Part shown: positions 26,641-35,016 of the stretch, in pieces
Numbering within the stretch: the stretch's first letter is position 1
How the letters are laid out: each line of letters starts with the position of its first letter
From: Gimesia chilikensis
Lineage (GTDB): Bacteria; Planctomycetota; Planctomycetia; Planctomycetales; Planctomycetaceae
Length of the DNA stretch: 64,000 nt
Assembly (NCBI RefSeq): GCF_008329715.1
Contig: NZ_VTSR01000012.1
Location: 1 to 64,000 of the forward strand
Direction: 5' to 3'
Made by a program: the position numbers and the translations under genes
Notes under the pieces: model-generated
Databases searched by the model: none
What the model was told of the DNA's origin: nothing
The model's input: only the letters and a program-made list of their open reading frames with translations

Positions 26641-27807
26641 ATGACGTTAAATTCGCTCCCTTTGAGTTATTGCACGAACGTGCATCCCGGCCTGACAACC
26701 GCGGAGATTCTGCAGAAACTCGATGAATTTACCCTGCCGATTCAAGAGCAGCTGGGATCACCGCTGGCCGCAGGTCTCTGGCTGGCACAACCGGTGATTG
26801 AGGAAATCCTCTCAGAGCCAGAAGGCATCGCCCGCTTCGCCGAACAGCTGCAGCAGCGCAACCTCACCTGCTACACGCTCAACGCGTTCCCCTACGGCAA
26901 TTTTCACAGCGAACGCGTCAAAGAGAATGTCTACCTCCCCGACTGGACAGAACCCGAACGGCTGGAATACACCAAAGGCTGCGCCCGCGTTCTGGCGGCA
27001 TTGTTGCCCGAGGGAGTCGAAGGCAGCATCTCTACAGTCCCCCTCGGCTTCAAAGGCTTCGAACATCCCCGCGACTTCAGTCAGCAATGCGTCGACCAGC
27101 TGATTGAGCTGGCCGTCTTTCTGAAACAGCTGCAGGACGAAACCGGACGCACCATTCGTCTGGCCATAGAACCCGAACCGTTCTGCGTGATTGAATTCAC
27201 CCACGAGTTGATCGTCTATTTTGAACGGCTCTACGAACGGGCCGCCGACAAACAGCTGCTGGGCGTGGTCCGCGAATTCATCGGGGCCTGCTACGATATC
27301 TGTCACCAGGCGGTCGAATTCGAAGACATCCCCGGCTCGATCCGGCAGATCACCCACGCGGAAATCCGCATCAACAAAATTCATATTTCCAACGCCATCG
27401 AACTCAACGACCCCTGGAATAACGAAGCAGGACGCACGCAGCTTGCAGACTACGCCGAGCCCCGCTACCTGCACCAGACCATCGGCAACCTCAAGAACGG
27501 CGACCTGTACCGCATCCCCGACCTCGACCGGGACTTCCTGCTCGATCCGCATCCCCGTCTGCAGGAAACCGAACGCCTGCGGGTGCACTTCCACGTGCCC
27601 GTCGACGCGCAGACCCTGGGGTCGCTGGGAACCACACACCGCGAACTGAGACAGGCACTGTCCACGGTCAAGGAACTCGACTACGCCCCGCACCTCGAAG
27701 TAGAAACCTATACCTGGGAAGTCCTGCCCGGCGATCAGAAACCATCGCTGGTCGACGGATTGACGCGCGAACTGCAGGCCGCCCGCAAACTGATTGATTC
27801 GCTTTAA
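26641..27807 (+). CDS. eboE: EboE-like metabolite traffic protein (TIM-barrel)
   Basis: This 388-aa protein begins MTLNSLPLSYCTNVHPG, and the LSYCTNVHPG start is characteristic of EboE. It then follows a xylose-isomerase-like TIM barrel: LTCYTLNAFPYGNFHSERVK, IRLAIEPEPFC, ACYDICHQAVEF. Known ebo clusters (eboA-F) in cyanobacteria and other bacteria help move precursors of secreted metabolites to the periplasm. None of the other ebo genes is seen nearby. The next gene, 19 bases on, is XdhC-like. The name rests on recognising the N-terminus and fold. Confidence 0.72.
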   Translation: MTLNSLPLSYCTNVHPGLTTAEILQKLDEFTLPIQEQLGSPLAAGLWLAQPVIEEILSEPEGIARFAEQLQQRNLTCYTLNAFPYGNFHSERVKENVYLPDWTEPERLEYTKGCARVLAALLPEGVEGSISTVPLGFKGFEHPRDFSQQCVDQLIELAVFLKQLQDETGRTIRLAIEPEPFCVIEFTHELIVYFERLYERAADKQLLGVVREFIGACYDICHQAVEFEDIPGSIRQITHAEIRINKIHISNAIELNDPWNNEAGRTQLADYAEPRYLHQTIGNLKNGDLYRIPDLDRDFLLDPHPRLQETERLRVHFHVPVDAQTLGSLGTTHRELRQALSTVKELDYAPHLEVETYTWEVLPGDQKPSLVDGLTRELQAARKLIDSL

Positions 27808-27826
27808 TCAACTGAAGTCAACTATC

Positions 27827-28924
27827 ATGCGTGAGCTATTACTCGAACTCGAACAGGCCGTCCAGCAGCAGAAACCCGTCTGCTACACCTGCCTGGTGGA
27901 AACCCGGGGCTCGACCCCGCAGAAGCCCGGGGCCGCCATGCTGATTTTCAGCGACGGTTCCCAGGTAGGAACGCTCGGCGGCGGTTGTGTGGAAGCCGAA
28001 GTCAAACGCCGCGCACTCCGCGTGCTCGATTCGGATGCCCCGGAAATCATGACCTTCCAGCTCGACAACGATTACGGCTGGGATGACGGCCTGATCTGTG
28101 GCGGACGCATGAAAGTACTCGTCGATCCGGTACGCAATGCTGATGACTTACAATACTTCCGTACGATGCTAAAGCAACTCGCCGCAGACCAGGGTTGTAC
28201 CGAAGCCATCGTCCTCAACCCCGAATCGGCCGAAGGCATCGCCGAAACCGATCGCTATCTGATCAACGCGGATGCCGAGATCGTCGCTTCGCGGGGCAAT
28301 CCCCAGCCCCCCGCACAACTACAGGCCGGTCTCAAACCGATCCAGAATCGACCCCGGCCTTACGTCAACGCGGGCATCGCCTATCTGACCTTTCACCAGA
28401 CCTGCCAGCTTATCGTTATCGGCTGTGGTCATGTGGGACAGAAAGTCGCCGAGTTGGCCAGCGATGTCGATTTCGAAATCATCGCCGTCGATGATCGCCA
28501 GGAATACTGCAACGCCGAACGCTTCCCCTCCGCGAAACAGCTGATCGTCGGCACCTTCGACACCACGCTGGCCGACCTCCCCATCAATCGGGATACCTTT
28601 ATCATCATCGTCACACGGGGACACAACCACGATGAAGAGGCCCTGGGTTATGTGGCGCAGTCGCCCGCCCGCTATATCGGCATGATCGGGAGCCGCCGCA
28701 AAGTCAAACTGATCTTCGAGGACCTGATCCGCATGGGCACGCCCCGCGAAGCCCTCGCCCGCGTCCACGCACCGCTGGGCTTCGACATCGGCTCACAGAC
28801 GGTCCCGGAAATCGCGCTCAGCATCGTCGCGGAACTGGTCGCCTGGCGCAACCTGGATGAAGTGCCCGCAGCCTATCAACGGACCAGCCTGGTGGAAGAA
28901 CTGAAAACCCCCGACCCGGCCTGA
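27827..28924 (+). CDS. XdhC/CoxI-family molybdenum-enzyme maturation protein
   Basis: The start chosen is the ATG at 27827 (MRELLLELEQAVQQQ). The 365-aa protein has the XdhC_CoxI N-terminal domain (TCLVETRGSTPQKPGAAML, VGTLGGGCVEAEVKRRAL, DDGLICGGRMKVLVDP). A linker is followed by the XdhC Rossmann domain from about residue 190 (LIVIGCGHVGQKVAELA, YIGMIGSRRKVKLIFEDL, APLGFDIGSQTVPEIALSI). Family members insert or sulfurate the molybdenum cofactor of xanthine dehydrogenase-type enzymes. No molybdoenzyme gene is in the window. Confidence 0.87.
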   Translation: MRELLLELEQAVQQQKPVCYTCLVETRGSTPQKPGAAMLIFSDGSQVGTLGGGCVEAEVKRRALRVLDSDAPEIMTFQLDNDYGWDDGLICGGRMKVLVDPVRNADDLQYFRTMLKQLAADQGCTEAIVLNPESAEGIAETDRYLINADAEIVASRGNPQPPAQLQAGLKPIQNRPRPYVNAGIAYLTFHQTCQLIVIGCGHVGQKVAELASDVDFEIIAVDDRQEYCNAERFPSAKQLIVGTFDTTLADLPINRDTFIIIVTRGHNHDEEALGYVAQSPARYIGMIGSRRKVKLIFEDLIRMGTPREALARVHAPLGFDIGSQTVPEIALSIVAELVAWRNLDEVPAAYQRTSLVEELKTPDPA

Positions 28925-28955
28925 AGCATCAGACCGGCATCATCTCGACAGTCGG

Positions 28956-29315
28956 TTACTCTTCCCAGTCGTCGGGATCTTCGAATTCCTGCTCTTCCGC
29001 GGAAGAGACCTCGGTCGCTTTGGCATCGCCGCGACGGAAGACAGCCACCACATCTTCAATGGGCACCACGTAGAGCACGTTGTCCGGTTCGAAATCGACG
29101 GGGATCGCTTCGCTGGGGTTAAACAGGACCTTGTCGTACTTCTTGATCGGGAAATCATCGTCCCGCGCAATCTGCACGCTGATCTCCACCACCCGGCCGG
29201 TGATGTTTGGAATTTCCGCTTTGTCGGGGAGCACAATCCCCCCTTTGGTCGTCTGACGACTTTCATCTTTGCGGATGAGAATTCGCATTCCCAGTGGTTC
29301 AACCCAGTCTGACAC
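28956..29315 (-). CDS. GroES-like co-chaperonin with acidic tail
   Basis: The start is a GTG at 29315 with GGGAG upstream; a nearby ATG is out of frame. The 119-aa protein shows the Cpn10 pattern: VEPLGMRILIRKDES, the mobile-loop region TKGGIVLPDKAEIPNITGRV and a KYDKVLFNPSEAIPV core. It differs from canonical GroES in its acidic C-terminal extension (EEQEFEDPDDWEE) and in having no groEL gene beside it. It might work with a distant GroEL paralogue, as Planctomycetota often have several chaperonin genes. It is convergent with the XdhC gene. Confidence 0.82.
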   Translation of the reverse strand: MSDWVEPLGMRILIRKDESRQTTKGGIVLPDKAEIPNITGRVVEISVQIARDDDFPIKKYDKVLFNPSEAIPVDFEPDNVLYVVPIEDVVAVFRRGDAKATEVSSAEEQEFEDPDDWEE

Positions 29316-29723
29316 TCATATCTCCCAGTCTAAAACCAATATTTAACAAACAACGGTAACGCTGAAGTTTTACGAAAATAAGCAGTTCTGCCCCAGATCG
29401 CAACAGAGACAGCCCTCTCATCATAGGCCATCTGCACCCCGAAAAGAACCCCGAAAATCAGGTGTCCGCCCCGGGACACGCACGATTTGCCTGTAAGCGA
29501 GAAAGAATTCCGCGTCCGAACTCCCTTCCTCACATACAGAATCCCCGATATTTGTGACAGAGACCCGTCACCAGTGCGAACTGACCACTCGAATTTCCGA
29601 GTCCCTGTTGCATCGCCGGTTGATAATGTAAAATGTACATCTATAAAGAAAGTAGCATACGCTCTGATTCACACTCTGGGAGCTGTATTCACAATTTCCC
29701 GTACTAATATTCAGGAGACCGAC
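29316..29723. other. Divergent promoter region
   Basis: This 408-bp stretch lies between the GroES-like gene (minus) and the ferritin-like gene (plus). A possible plus-strand promoter is TTGCAT (29608-29613) and TAAAAT (29629-29634), spaced 15 bases, slightly short. An open frame continues upstream from the ferritin-like gene to 29487, but the strong AGGAG site favours the start at 29724. No repeat is seen. Confidence 0.4.
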
Positions 29724-30149
29724 ATGGACAAGCAGACAATGATTGAGAAACTGAATGAAGATCTGGCGAGCGAACTGGCCGCCATCATCCAATACACCAC
29801 CTATGCCGCCAAGGCATCAGGCCCTTACCGTCCGCAGCTGACTCAGTTCTACCTGGCAGAAGTCCCCGATGAACTGGCACACGCTCAGTACCTGGCGAAT
29901 AAAATCGTCGCTCTGGGTGGCGAACCGACCACGGTCGCCGGCAAGGTCAAAGCAGCACAATCTAACCGCGAAATGCTCGAAGCGGTCCTCGCTGCCGAAA
30001 AAGAAGCAACCGCCGGCTACACCCAACGGGCGAAAGAAGCCGACGAACTGGGCGATAAAGGCATGGCCGTTCAACTGGAAGACATGGTTCGCGATGAAAG
30101 CGGTCACGCGGAAGAAGTCGAACGCATCCTCAAGGACTGGCCGGAATAA
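29724..30149 (+). CDS. Ferritin-like di-iron protein
   Basis: The ATG at 29724 has a strong AGGAG seven bases upstream. The 141-aa protein is a four-helix bundle with ligands in the bacterioferritin/rubrerythrin style: Glu17 in SELAAIIQYTTYA, Glu50 and His53 in VPDELAHAQYL, a Glu in VLAAEKEATAGYTQRAKEAD, and a Glu/His pair in VRDESGHAEEVERIL. No Dps- or haem-specific residue is evident. It likely oxidises or stores iron in the cytoplasm. It is a single gene, followed by a good terminator. Confidence 0.87.
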   Translation: MDKQTMIEKLNEDLASELAAIIQYTTYAAKASGPYRPQLTQFYLAEVPDELAHAQYLANKIVALGGEPTTVAGKVKAAQSNREMLEAVLAAEKEATAGYTQRAKEADELGDKGMAVQLEDMVRDESGHAEEVERILKDWPE

Positions 30150-30180
30150 TCGCGCCGTCCTGAATTGAAAAGTCTCTACA

Positions 30181-30219
30181 CAGACCCGTCCGCTTTACTG
30201 CGGGCGGGTCTGTTTTTTT
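30181..30219 (+). terminator. Rho-independent terminator after the ferritin-like gene
   Basis: A 13-bp stem CAGACCCGTCCGC/GCGGGCGGGTCTG (30181-30193 with 30200-30212) with one G-T pair is followed by seven T (30213-30219). It lies 31 bases past the ferritin-like stop and just before the 3' end of the convergent apgM gene. Confidence 0.88.
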
Positions 30220-30228
30220 CATCGACTC

Positions 30229-31443
30229 TCAGTTGGTCAGGGTGCCAAAGAAAAACGGCATCAGCTGATGACCTTTGGGCAGCAGCAGGTTGCTGGCACC
30301 GGCGCTGACTTCGTCATACTTGTTGGACTGATCGGGACGCACCCTGGTTCCACAAATGCCGAACGGCACATAGCCGTGGCTGTGCGTTTTGGTTCTGAGA
30401 AACGTCGGATGATCGGGGCAGACCAGGATGCGATAGTCGCCCTGTTCCCGCAGATATTCGTGCACCGGCCCGACAATGTGCTGGTCGATATTTTCCAAAG
30501 CCTTGATCTTCTCGTGCACTTCCCCTTCGTGCGAGGCTTCGTCGGTCGCTTCCACGTGCACCACGACGAAGTCCGTATTCTGCAGGGTCTCAATCGCGGC
30601 ACGTCCCTTGGCGGCGTAATCGGTGTCGGTGTAGCCGGTAGCGCCTTCGACTTCAATCACATCCCAGCCCAGCAGGCGTCCCAGACCACGCAACAGGTCG
30701 ACGGCAGTAATCACCGCGCCGCTCTTGCCGAACTGTTCCTGGAACGGCGTCAAAGCCGGGCGGCTTCCCTGGCCCCAGAGCCAGATCTGCGTCGCCGGCG
30801 GATTGCCGTCAGACCGCTTCTGATTCGCTTTGCATTTTTTGAACAGTTTCTTGCTGCGTTCCATCAGCTCCAGCAGCAGGTCGCTCCCCTTGCCCGAGGG
30901 TAAATCCTGACCCACCGGTTGATCGGTCAGATCGTGGGGCGGAATGGTCGTCGTCCCTTCATCGAAGGGCTGATCGTCGGCGTCTTTAGCCCGGTAGACG
31001 AGCAGGTTGCGGTAGCTCACCCCCTGGTGAAACTCCCACTGTGGATCGTCGGCGGTCGCTTCCTGTAACAGGCCGATCAGCTCCGCACCCACCTCGTTGG
31101 GCAGTTGGGACGCGGTGAAGCTGGCCATGTTCCCTTTGTCGATCGTCACAAAATTGCAACGGATGGCCCAGTCGTGCGGACCCAACTCGATTCCCTGGGC
31201 GGCCGCTTCCAGCGGGGCTCGTCCCGTATGAAAGACCAGCGGATCGTAGCCGAACAGGCTCATCGTCCCCACATCGCTGCCCGACGGCATCGACGCCGGC
31301 ACCGTGTCGGTCCGGCCCAGAATACCTGCGGACACAACTTCATCCATGTTTGGAACGTGAGCAGCCTGCAACGGGGTCTTACCCCCTAATGCGTCCTGCG
31401 GTTCATCCGCACAGCCATCGGGAATTACGAGCACATATTTCAT
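30229..31443 (-). CDS. apgM: Cofactor-independent phosphoglycerate mutase, archaeal type
   Basis: The start chosen is the ATG at 31443 (MKYVLVIPDGCADEP), the usual family start; a GTG at 31455 is in frame. The 404-aa length is typical of ApgM. Motifs are VIPDGCAD (metal Asp), ASMPSGSDVGTMSLFGYDP with the catalytic serine, TGRAPLEAAAQGIEL, FVVVHVEATDEASHEGEVHE, and VCPDHPTFLRTKTHSHGYVP. It interconverts 3- and 2-phosphoglycerate in glycolysis and gluconeogenesis in the cytoplasm. It is downstream of, and convergent with, the ferritin-like gene. Confidence 0.9.
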   Translation of the reverse strand: MKYVLVIPDGCADEPQDALGGKTPLQAAHVPNMDEVVSAGILGRTDTVPASMPSGSDVGTMSLFGYDPLVFHTGRAPLEAAAQGIELGPHDWAIRCNFVTIDKGNMASFTASQLPNEVGAELIGLLQEATADDPQWEFHQGVSYRNLLVYRAKDADDQPFDEGTTTIPPHDLTDQPVGQDLPSGKGSDLLLELMERSKKLFKKCKANQKRSDGNPPATQIWLWGQGSRPALTPFQEQFGKSGAVITAVDLLRGLGRLLGWDVIEVEGATGYTDTDYAAKGRAAIETLQNTDFVVVHVEATDEASHEGEVHEKIKALENIDQHIVGPVHEYLREQGDYRILVCPDHPTFLRTKTHSHGYVPFGICGTRVRPDQSNKYDEVSAGASNLLLPKGHQLMPFFFGTLTN

Positions 31444-31612
31444 GTTTTGGGACACTTACTCTCAGGCGGGATAGAAAAAGGAGTCAAAATAGACCTGTCT
31501 GGTCCTCAATATCCTGAATTTCCAGCCCGCCTGCAAGCTAACCACGCCACGAATTTCTGAACCCACTCCTATCAGACATGCCTGTGACAGAATCACGATT
31601 TTCTTAAGCTTC

Positions 31613-32980
31613 TTACTCCTTGGGAGCAGGGTCAGATACGACGAAATCCTTGTAAGGTTCCATCTCCGCCGTGATGACCTCCCACGATTTCCCCATTTCG
31701 CGGAACTGGTTGAAGTCCTTCGGCTTATAGGAAAATTCGAGTTCCGGCGTTTTGATCTTCGCGTACCCCTTTTCAAAGCAGGAATGCATGGCAGCATCCA
31801 GGGCACCGGTCATCAACAACGTCCGCTCACAGGGGTACGGTTCTTCCTTGTTCACGAACAGATACTGAATCGCATGCGAGAAGGCGCGGAACAGGTTCCG
31901 GTTACCCCAGGGACCAGGGAAGAAGGTCGTCGCCTTCGGCGCCGGCTCCCCTTTGATCGAACAGGCGAAGTTCCAGCGAACCCCGTTGGAACCAATCCGC
32001 AGCATCGTGGCCCGGAAGCCGTCCTTGTACTCCAGCAGAATCCCGTGCGGTTCGCGCGTCCCTTCACTGCCGATCGGATCGAACAGCCCCCGCTTCGTAT
32101 CGCCCAGCTCGGCCTGCATCGCAGCTTCGGCCAGCTTCATCGACCAGCGGCCCTCCTTACCCGCTTTGATCAGGTCGTCCCCCTTGAGGAACTGCACGCT
32201 CGAAATGCCGGTCTCGCCCCCTTTGCGGAACTCAACCATCGACTGCAGTACTTCCAGGCCGTGGATGTCGTACTTCTCGATCGGCCCGCCATGAATGGAG
32301 ACGGCGTCTTCGATCTCGGTGCCATAAGGCAGCTCCAGCGGAATCGTCCGCTCCGCGAGGGGCACCGAGCTGCCGACCATCATCGGGAAGCCGTGCTTCC
32401 GCGAGGTGTCATACATTTCGCGGGCCCAGTCCCAGCGGTAGGAAAAATGTTTGTCGCTGAAGACCGGCACAAAGCGGTCGGACTGTTCCATGACCTTGAC
32501 GATCGCATCGAAGAACCGCTTGCGGGGATACTTGGTCTGCCCGTACTTTGTATCGGGATAGTCGCCGTGCTCGCCAATGGACAGGACGGCGTCGACCGCC
32601 AGTTCATCGCCGCCGTTACAGAGTGCTTCAGGGATCGTTTTATAAATGGGAATGTCGAACTGCTTCGCGATGCCGCGAGAGAGATCGCGGTCGGTAAACT
32701 GATCACCGTAGAAGGAAATCACATCGCACTGCGGCTCCAGCAGTTTGCCGTTAAACAGGTAAGGCCCCAGGAACGGATGCAGAATGTGATAGGCGTGCGA
32801 CAGATAGAAGCACTGCGTATAAATGGCAGCAACCTGCGGTCGTTTCGTACCGGCGGCAGCCTGCCCCGGATTCAACCAGTTGAGTCCCGCGGTCCCCGCC
32901 AGGGCGGCGGCTCCCAGTTTCAACAGATCACGGCGGGAGAGCGATTCAGACAAAGGGTGCGGCAGGTTCGCAGCGGACAT
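31613..32980 (-). CDS. Tat-exported conserved planctomycete protein
   Basis: This 455-aa protein has a Tat leader (LSRRDLLKLGAAALAGTAGL). The first half has a Rossmann-like layout (VAAIYTQCFYLSHAYHIL, CDVISFYGDQF, VDAVLSIGEHGDYPDTKYGQ). The second half has a mixed alpha-beta segment with FSDKHFSYRWDWAREMYDT and an EYKDGFRATMLRIG strand. The layout recalls Gfo/Idh/MocA oxidoreductases, but the dinucleotide motif is not clear. I do not name a function. A region carrying the left 66-bp repeat lies upstream. Confidence 0.75.
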   Translation of the reverse strand: MSAANLPHPLSESLSRRDLLKLGAAALAGTAGLNWLNPGQAAAGTKRPQVAAIYTQCFYLSHAYHILHPFLGPYLFNGKLLEPQCDVISFYGDQFTDRDLSRGIAKQFDIPIYKTIPEALCNGGDELAVDAVLSIGEHGDYPDTKYGQTKYPRKRFFDAIVKVMEQSDRFVPVFSDKHFSYRWDWAREMYDTSRKHGFPMMVGSSVPLAERTIPLELPYGTEIEDAVSIHGGPIEKYDIHGLEVLQSMVEFRKGGETGISSVQFLKGDDLIKAGKEGRWSMKLAEAAMQAELGDTKRGLFDPIGSEGTREPHGILLEYKDGFRATMLRIGSNGVRWNFACSIKGEPAPKATTFFPGPWGNRNLFRAFSHAIQYLFVNKEEPYPCERTLLMTGALDAAMHSCFEKGYAKIKTPELEFSYKPKDFNQFREMGKSWEVITAEMEPYKDFVVSDPAPKE

Positions 32981-33051
32981 AGGGAAGACTCCTGTGGTGG
33001 GAACAAGCGAGGCGAGAATCAGTCCCTCTATCGTATCAGATCATCCAGATC

Positions 33052-33117
33052 TCTCCACCTGTTTTTGGGGAGGGTGCGAATTTTTGTGTGGGATTTTGGG
33101 AGGTGAACTCAACAGGT
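33052..33117 (+). repeat. 66-bp direct repeat, left copy
   Basis: It is identical to 33816-33881 except for one base. Near its ends ACCTGTT and AACAGGT form a short inverted repeat. It lies about 70 bases upstream of the Tat-protein gene, and the pair bracket the 197-aa orphan gene. Confidence 0.92.
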
Positions 33118-33166
33118 GAGGTTTGGATTGATAGCAATTTTTATCTGCTCTGTTATCCATATCTCC

Positions 33167-33760
33167 TTATTGTTCTTCATCTAGCAAATGACTTCTATCA
33201 AATGGTTGAAAGTCCTTCAGAAATTTCTGTGTTGAAACGCCCTCTGATATATGCTCTGTTTGATCCGAGGAGATATTAGCAATCGCTGACAGTAGAGGCT
33301 CTATATCTATTTGAGCAACGCGTGTCGCCTGCTCATATAGATCTGTTAAAAGTAACTGTGTGGGTAGGTCATAACCTGAATCTGCAATTGAAATAAACGA
33401 AATGAGACGACGAAGGAGTGGTTCATCAGAGCTATCACGAATCAGCCAGGATTGCTCGTCACAAAGACGAAAAATATTAGACTGTACATTATCCATGCTC
33501 CAAATATTTTGTCGAATCTCTTCTCGTTGCTTGTGCTGGGCATTCAAATATTCGTCTACGAGTTCGAACATCAGTCCACGATAAACTCTCCAGACTTTTC
33601 CAAATTCAGTTTGTCCTCTTGCTTCCAAAAATTCCAAGTATTCTTCTTCCGACATTTCAGGGATACGACTTAAATCGTCGTCAAATTCATCATCGTCCTC
33701 TTCAATTTGTTCAAAACGGGCTTCAATATCTTCTAGTTGCTTAAAAAGACCGTCTATCAT
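33167..33760 (-). CDS. Hypothetical acidic protein between direct repeats
   Basis: This 197-aa protein is acidic at the N-terminus, with a run such as IEEDDDEFDDDLSRIPEMSE, and otherwise looks helical (VWRVYRGLMFELVDEYLNAQHKQ). No signal peptide, membrane segment or known motif is seen. AT-rich codon use differs from the GC-rich genes to its left. It fills most of the 698 bp between the two copies of the 66-bp direct repeat. The family is unrecognised. An immunity-type or mobile cargo role is possible but unsupported by motifs. Confidence 0.65.
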   Translation of the reverse strand: MIDGLFKQLEDIEARFEQIEEDDDEFDDDLSRIPEMSEEEYLEFLEARGQTEFGKVWRVYRGLMFELVDEYLNAQHKQREEIRQNIWSMDNVQSNIFRLCDEQSWLIRDSSDEPLLRRLISFISIADSGYDLPTQLLLTDLYEQATRVAQIDIEPLLSAIANISSDQTEHISEGVSTQKFLKDFQPFDRSHLLDEEQ

Positions 33761-33815
33761 TTCACTCTGCTTCTATGTGCTGGGAGAGGGCATAAGGGTC
33801 TGACCCCTTTTTTCT

Positions 33816-33881
33816 TCTCCACCTGTTTTTGGGGTGGGTGCGAATTTTTGTGTGGGATTTTGGGAGGTGAACTCAACAGGT
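33816..33881 (+). repeat. 66-bp direct repeat, right copy
   Basis: It matches 33052-33117 in 65 of 66 positions. Just before it, GGGTC-T-GACCC (33796-33806) forms a small palindrome followed by a T-rich run. Confidence 0.92.
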
Positions 33882-33951
33882 CAGATTGGGCTTTAACAAG
33901 ACTTCCATAAATTGACCGAAGTTTTTTCGATCCGGAAAATATAAGCCCCAT

Positions 33952-34215
33952 TCAGTCCTGTCCTTTTTTAGCAAAAGGTCCCTTACCAAACAAAGCCTTT
34001 AGTTTATCTATAAGATCAAGAATTAATAACAGTGGAATGAAAATAAAAATTATTACAGACGTGCAAAATATTAGTGGTACACAAAAAACAATTCCTATAG
34101 TACAAATAGAGTCTATTCCGAAAAGCATACCTAAACTCGTTAATATTATTCCGACTGCAGATAACATAGCAGACAGGTAAACCCAACAGTTAAAGTCGAA
34201 TAAATACTCTTTCAT
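33952..34215 (-). CDS. Small two-segment membrane protein
   Basis: This 87-aa product begins MKEYLFDFNCWVYLSAM. It has two long hydrophobic stretches (about residues 11-33 and 38-65) and ends with a basic segment (KLKALFGKGPFAKKGQD). The composition is AT-rich. The family is unrecognised. It could encode a small inner-membrane protein; toxin-like or immunity roles cannot be told apart from sequence. Confidence 0.55.
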   Translation of the reverse strand: MKEYLFDFNCWVYLSAMLSAVGIILTSLGMLFGIDSICTIGIVFCVPLIFCTSVIIFIFIPLLLILDLIDKLKALFGKGPFAKKGQD

Positions 34216-34260
34216 TTTAGTATTTGCCCCATGCCATTCGGCAGAGAATCAAAGGTTATT

Positions 34261-34278
34261 GTGTCAGTTTAAGGTTCC
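34261..34278 (+). repeat. 18-bp direct repeat, left copy
   Basis: GTGTCAGTTTAAGGTTCC is identical to 34875-34892. The two copies bracket the 149-aa gene. A related GTGTCAGGAACC occurs at about 35555. Confidence 0.7.
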
Positions 34279-34357
34279 TGGCAATCTTTTTCTATCTGAT
34301 TTATCGCTGGCTTGATGTGAACGGAGCAAGACACATGCTTCCTCTTGGATATTAAAC

Positions 34358-34807
34358 ATGGCTAATCGTTGGTTTACATTTTTATATAGTGCGCCGGACT
34401 TGCCTCAAATTGCGAACGACCTTTGTGACAGTGCAGAGTTCGACCCAATTCATCTTCCTGCAGAAGTGAGAAATGATGCATTCGAACTTCAATGTCGAAT
34501 ATGTGGGGCAACACTACGCGCTGATCTATTTGTCTTGTCTCGAGACTCGATGGGGGAGAAGATACTTTCAGAAATAATAGCCGATGTAGAAGAGTCTGAT
34601 AATAATGAGGGTAAACGATTAGTTCTCGACCATCTGAAAAACACTGGATTAATTATACAAACAATCAGCGAAGATGACCCCAACTGCGACTGCGATTTCA
34701 GGTTTCACCAAATTGTAGGGAGAGGCCACTACCTGTGGTACGTCGACGGTCAATTTGCTGACGAGGTAGATGTGTGGCTGAGTCTTAGTGCTAATGAAGA
34801 CAGATAA
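34358..34807 (+). CDS. Hypothetical protein
   Basis: This 149-aa product begins MANRWFTFLYSAPDLPQIAN. It has a CRICGATL segment and a CDCDF segment (four cysteines in all) that could bind metal, and an aromatic patch GRGHYLWYVDG. It has no signal peptide. The family is unrecognised; size and acidity resemble immunity-type proteins. It lies between two identical 18-bp direct repeats in the AT-rich island. Confidence 0.65.
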   Translation: MANRWFTFLYSAPDLPQIANDLCDSAEFDPIHLPAEVRNDAFELQCRICGATLRADLFVLSRDSMGEKILSEIIADVEESDNNEGKRLVLDHLKNTGLIIQTISEDDPNCDCDFRFHQIVGRGHYLWYVDGQFADEVDVWLSLSANEDR

Positions 34808-34874
34808 AACATAGTGAAATAGGTGTCAGCAACTGTGTTGCCCTCTGCTAAGAGGTATGAAGTGTTTGATTCCA

Positions 34875-34892
34875 GTGTCAGTTTAAGGTTCC
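34875..34892 (+). repeat. 18-bp direct repeat, right copy
   Basis: It is identical to 34261-34278 and in the same orientation. Copies are 614 bases apart, on either side of one gene. Confidence 0.7.
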
Positions 34893-35016
34893 CGACACCA
34901 TTTACTCTGCGGTTAGGCATTCGCGCATCTGATTTATTACCTGTGCTGCAACGTATCCAGGGTGTGAGAGTGCCCTTAACTCATCCATGATCAGAGACAG
35001 GGAGAATGGAATCGAC

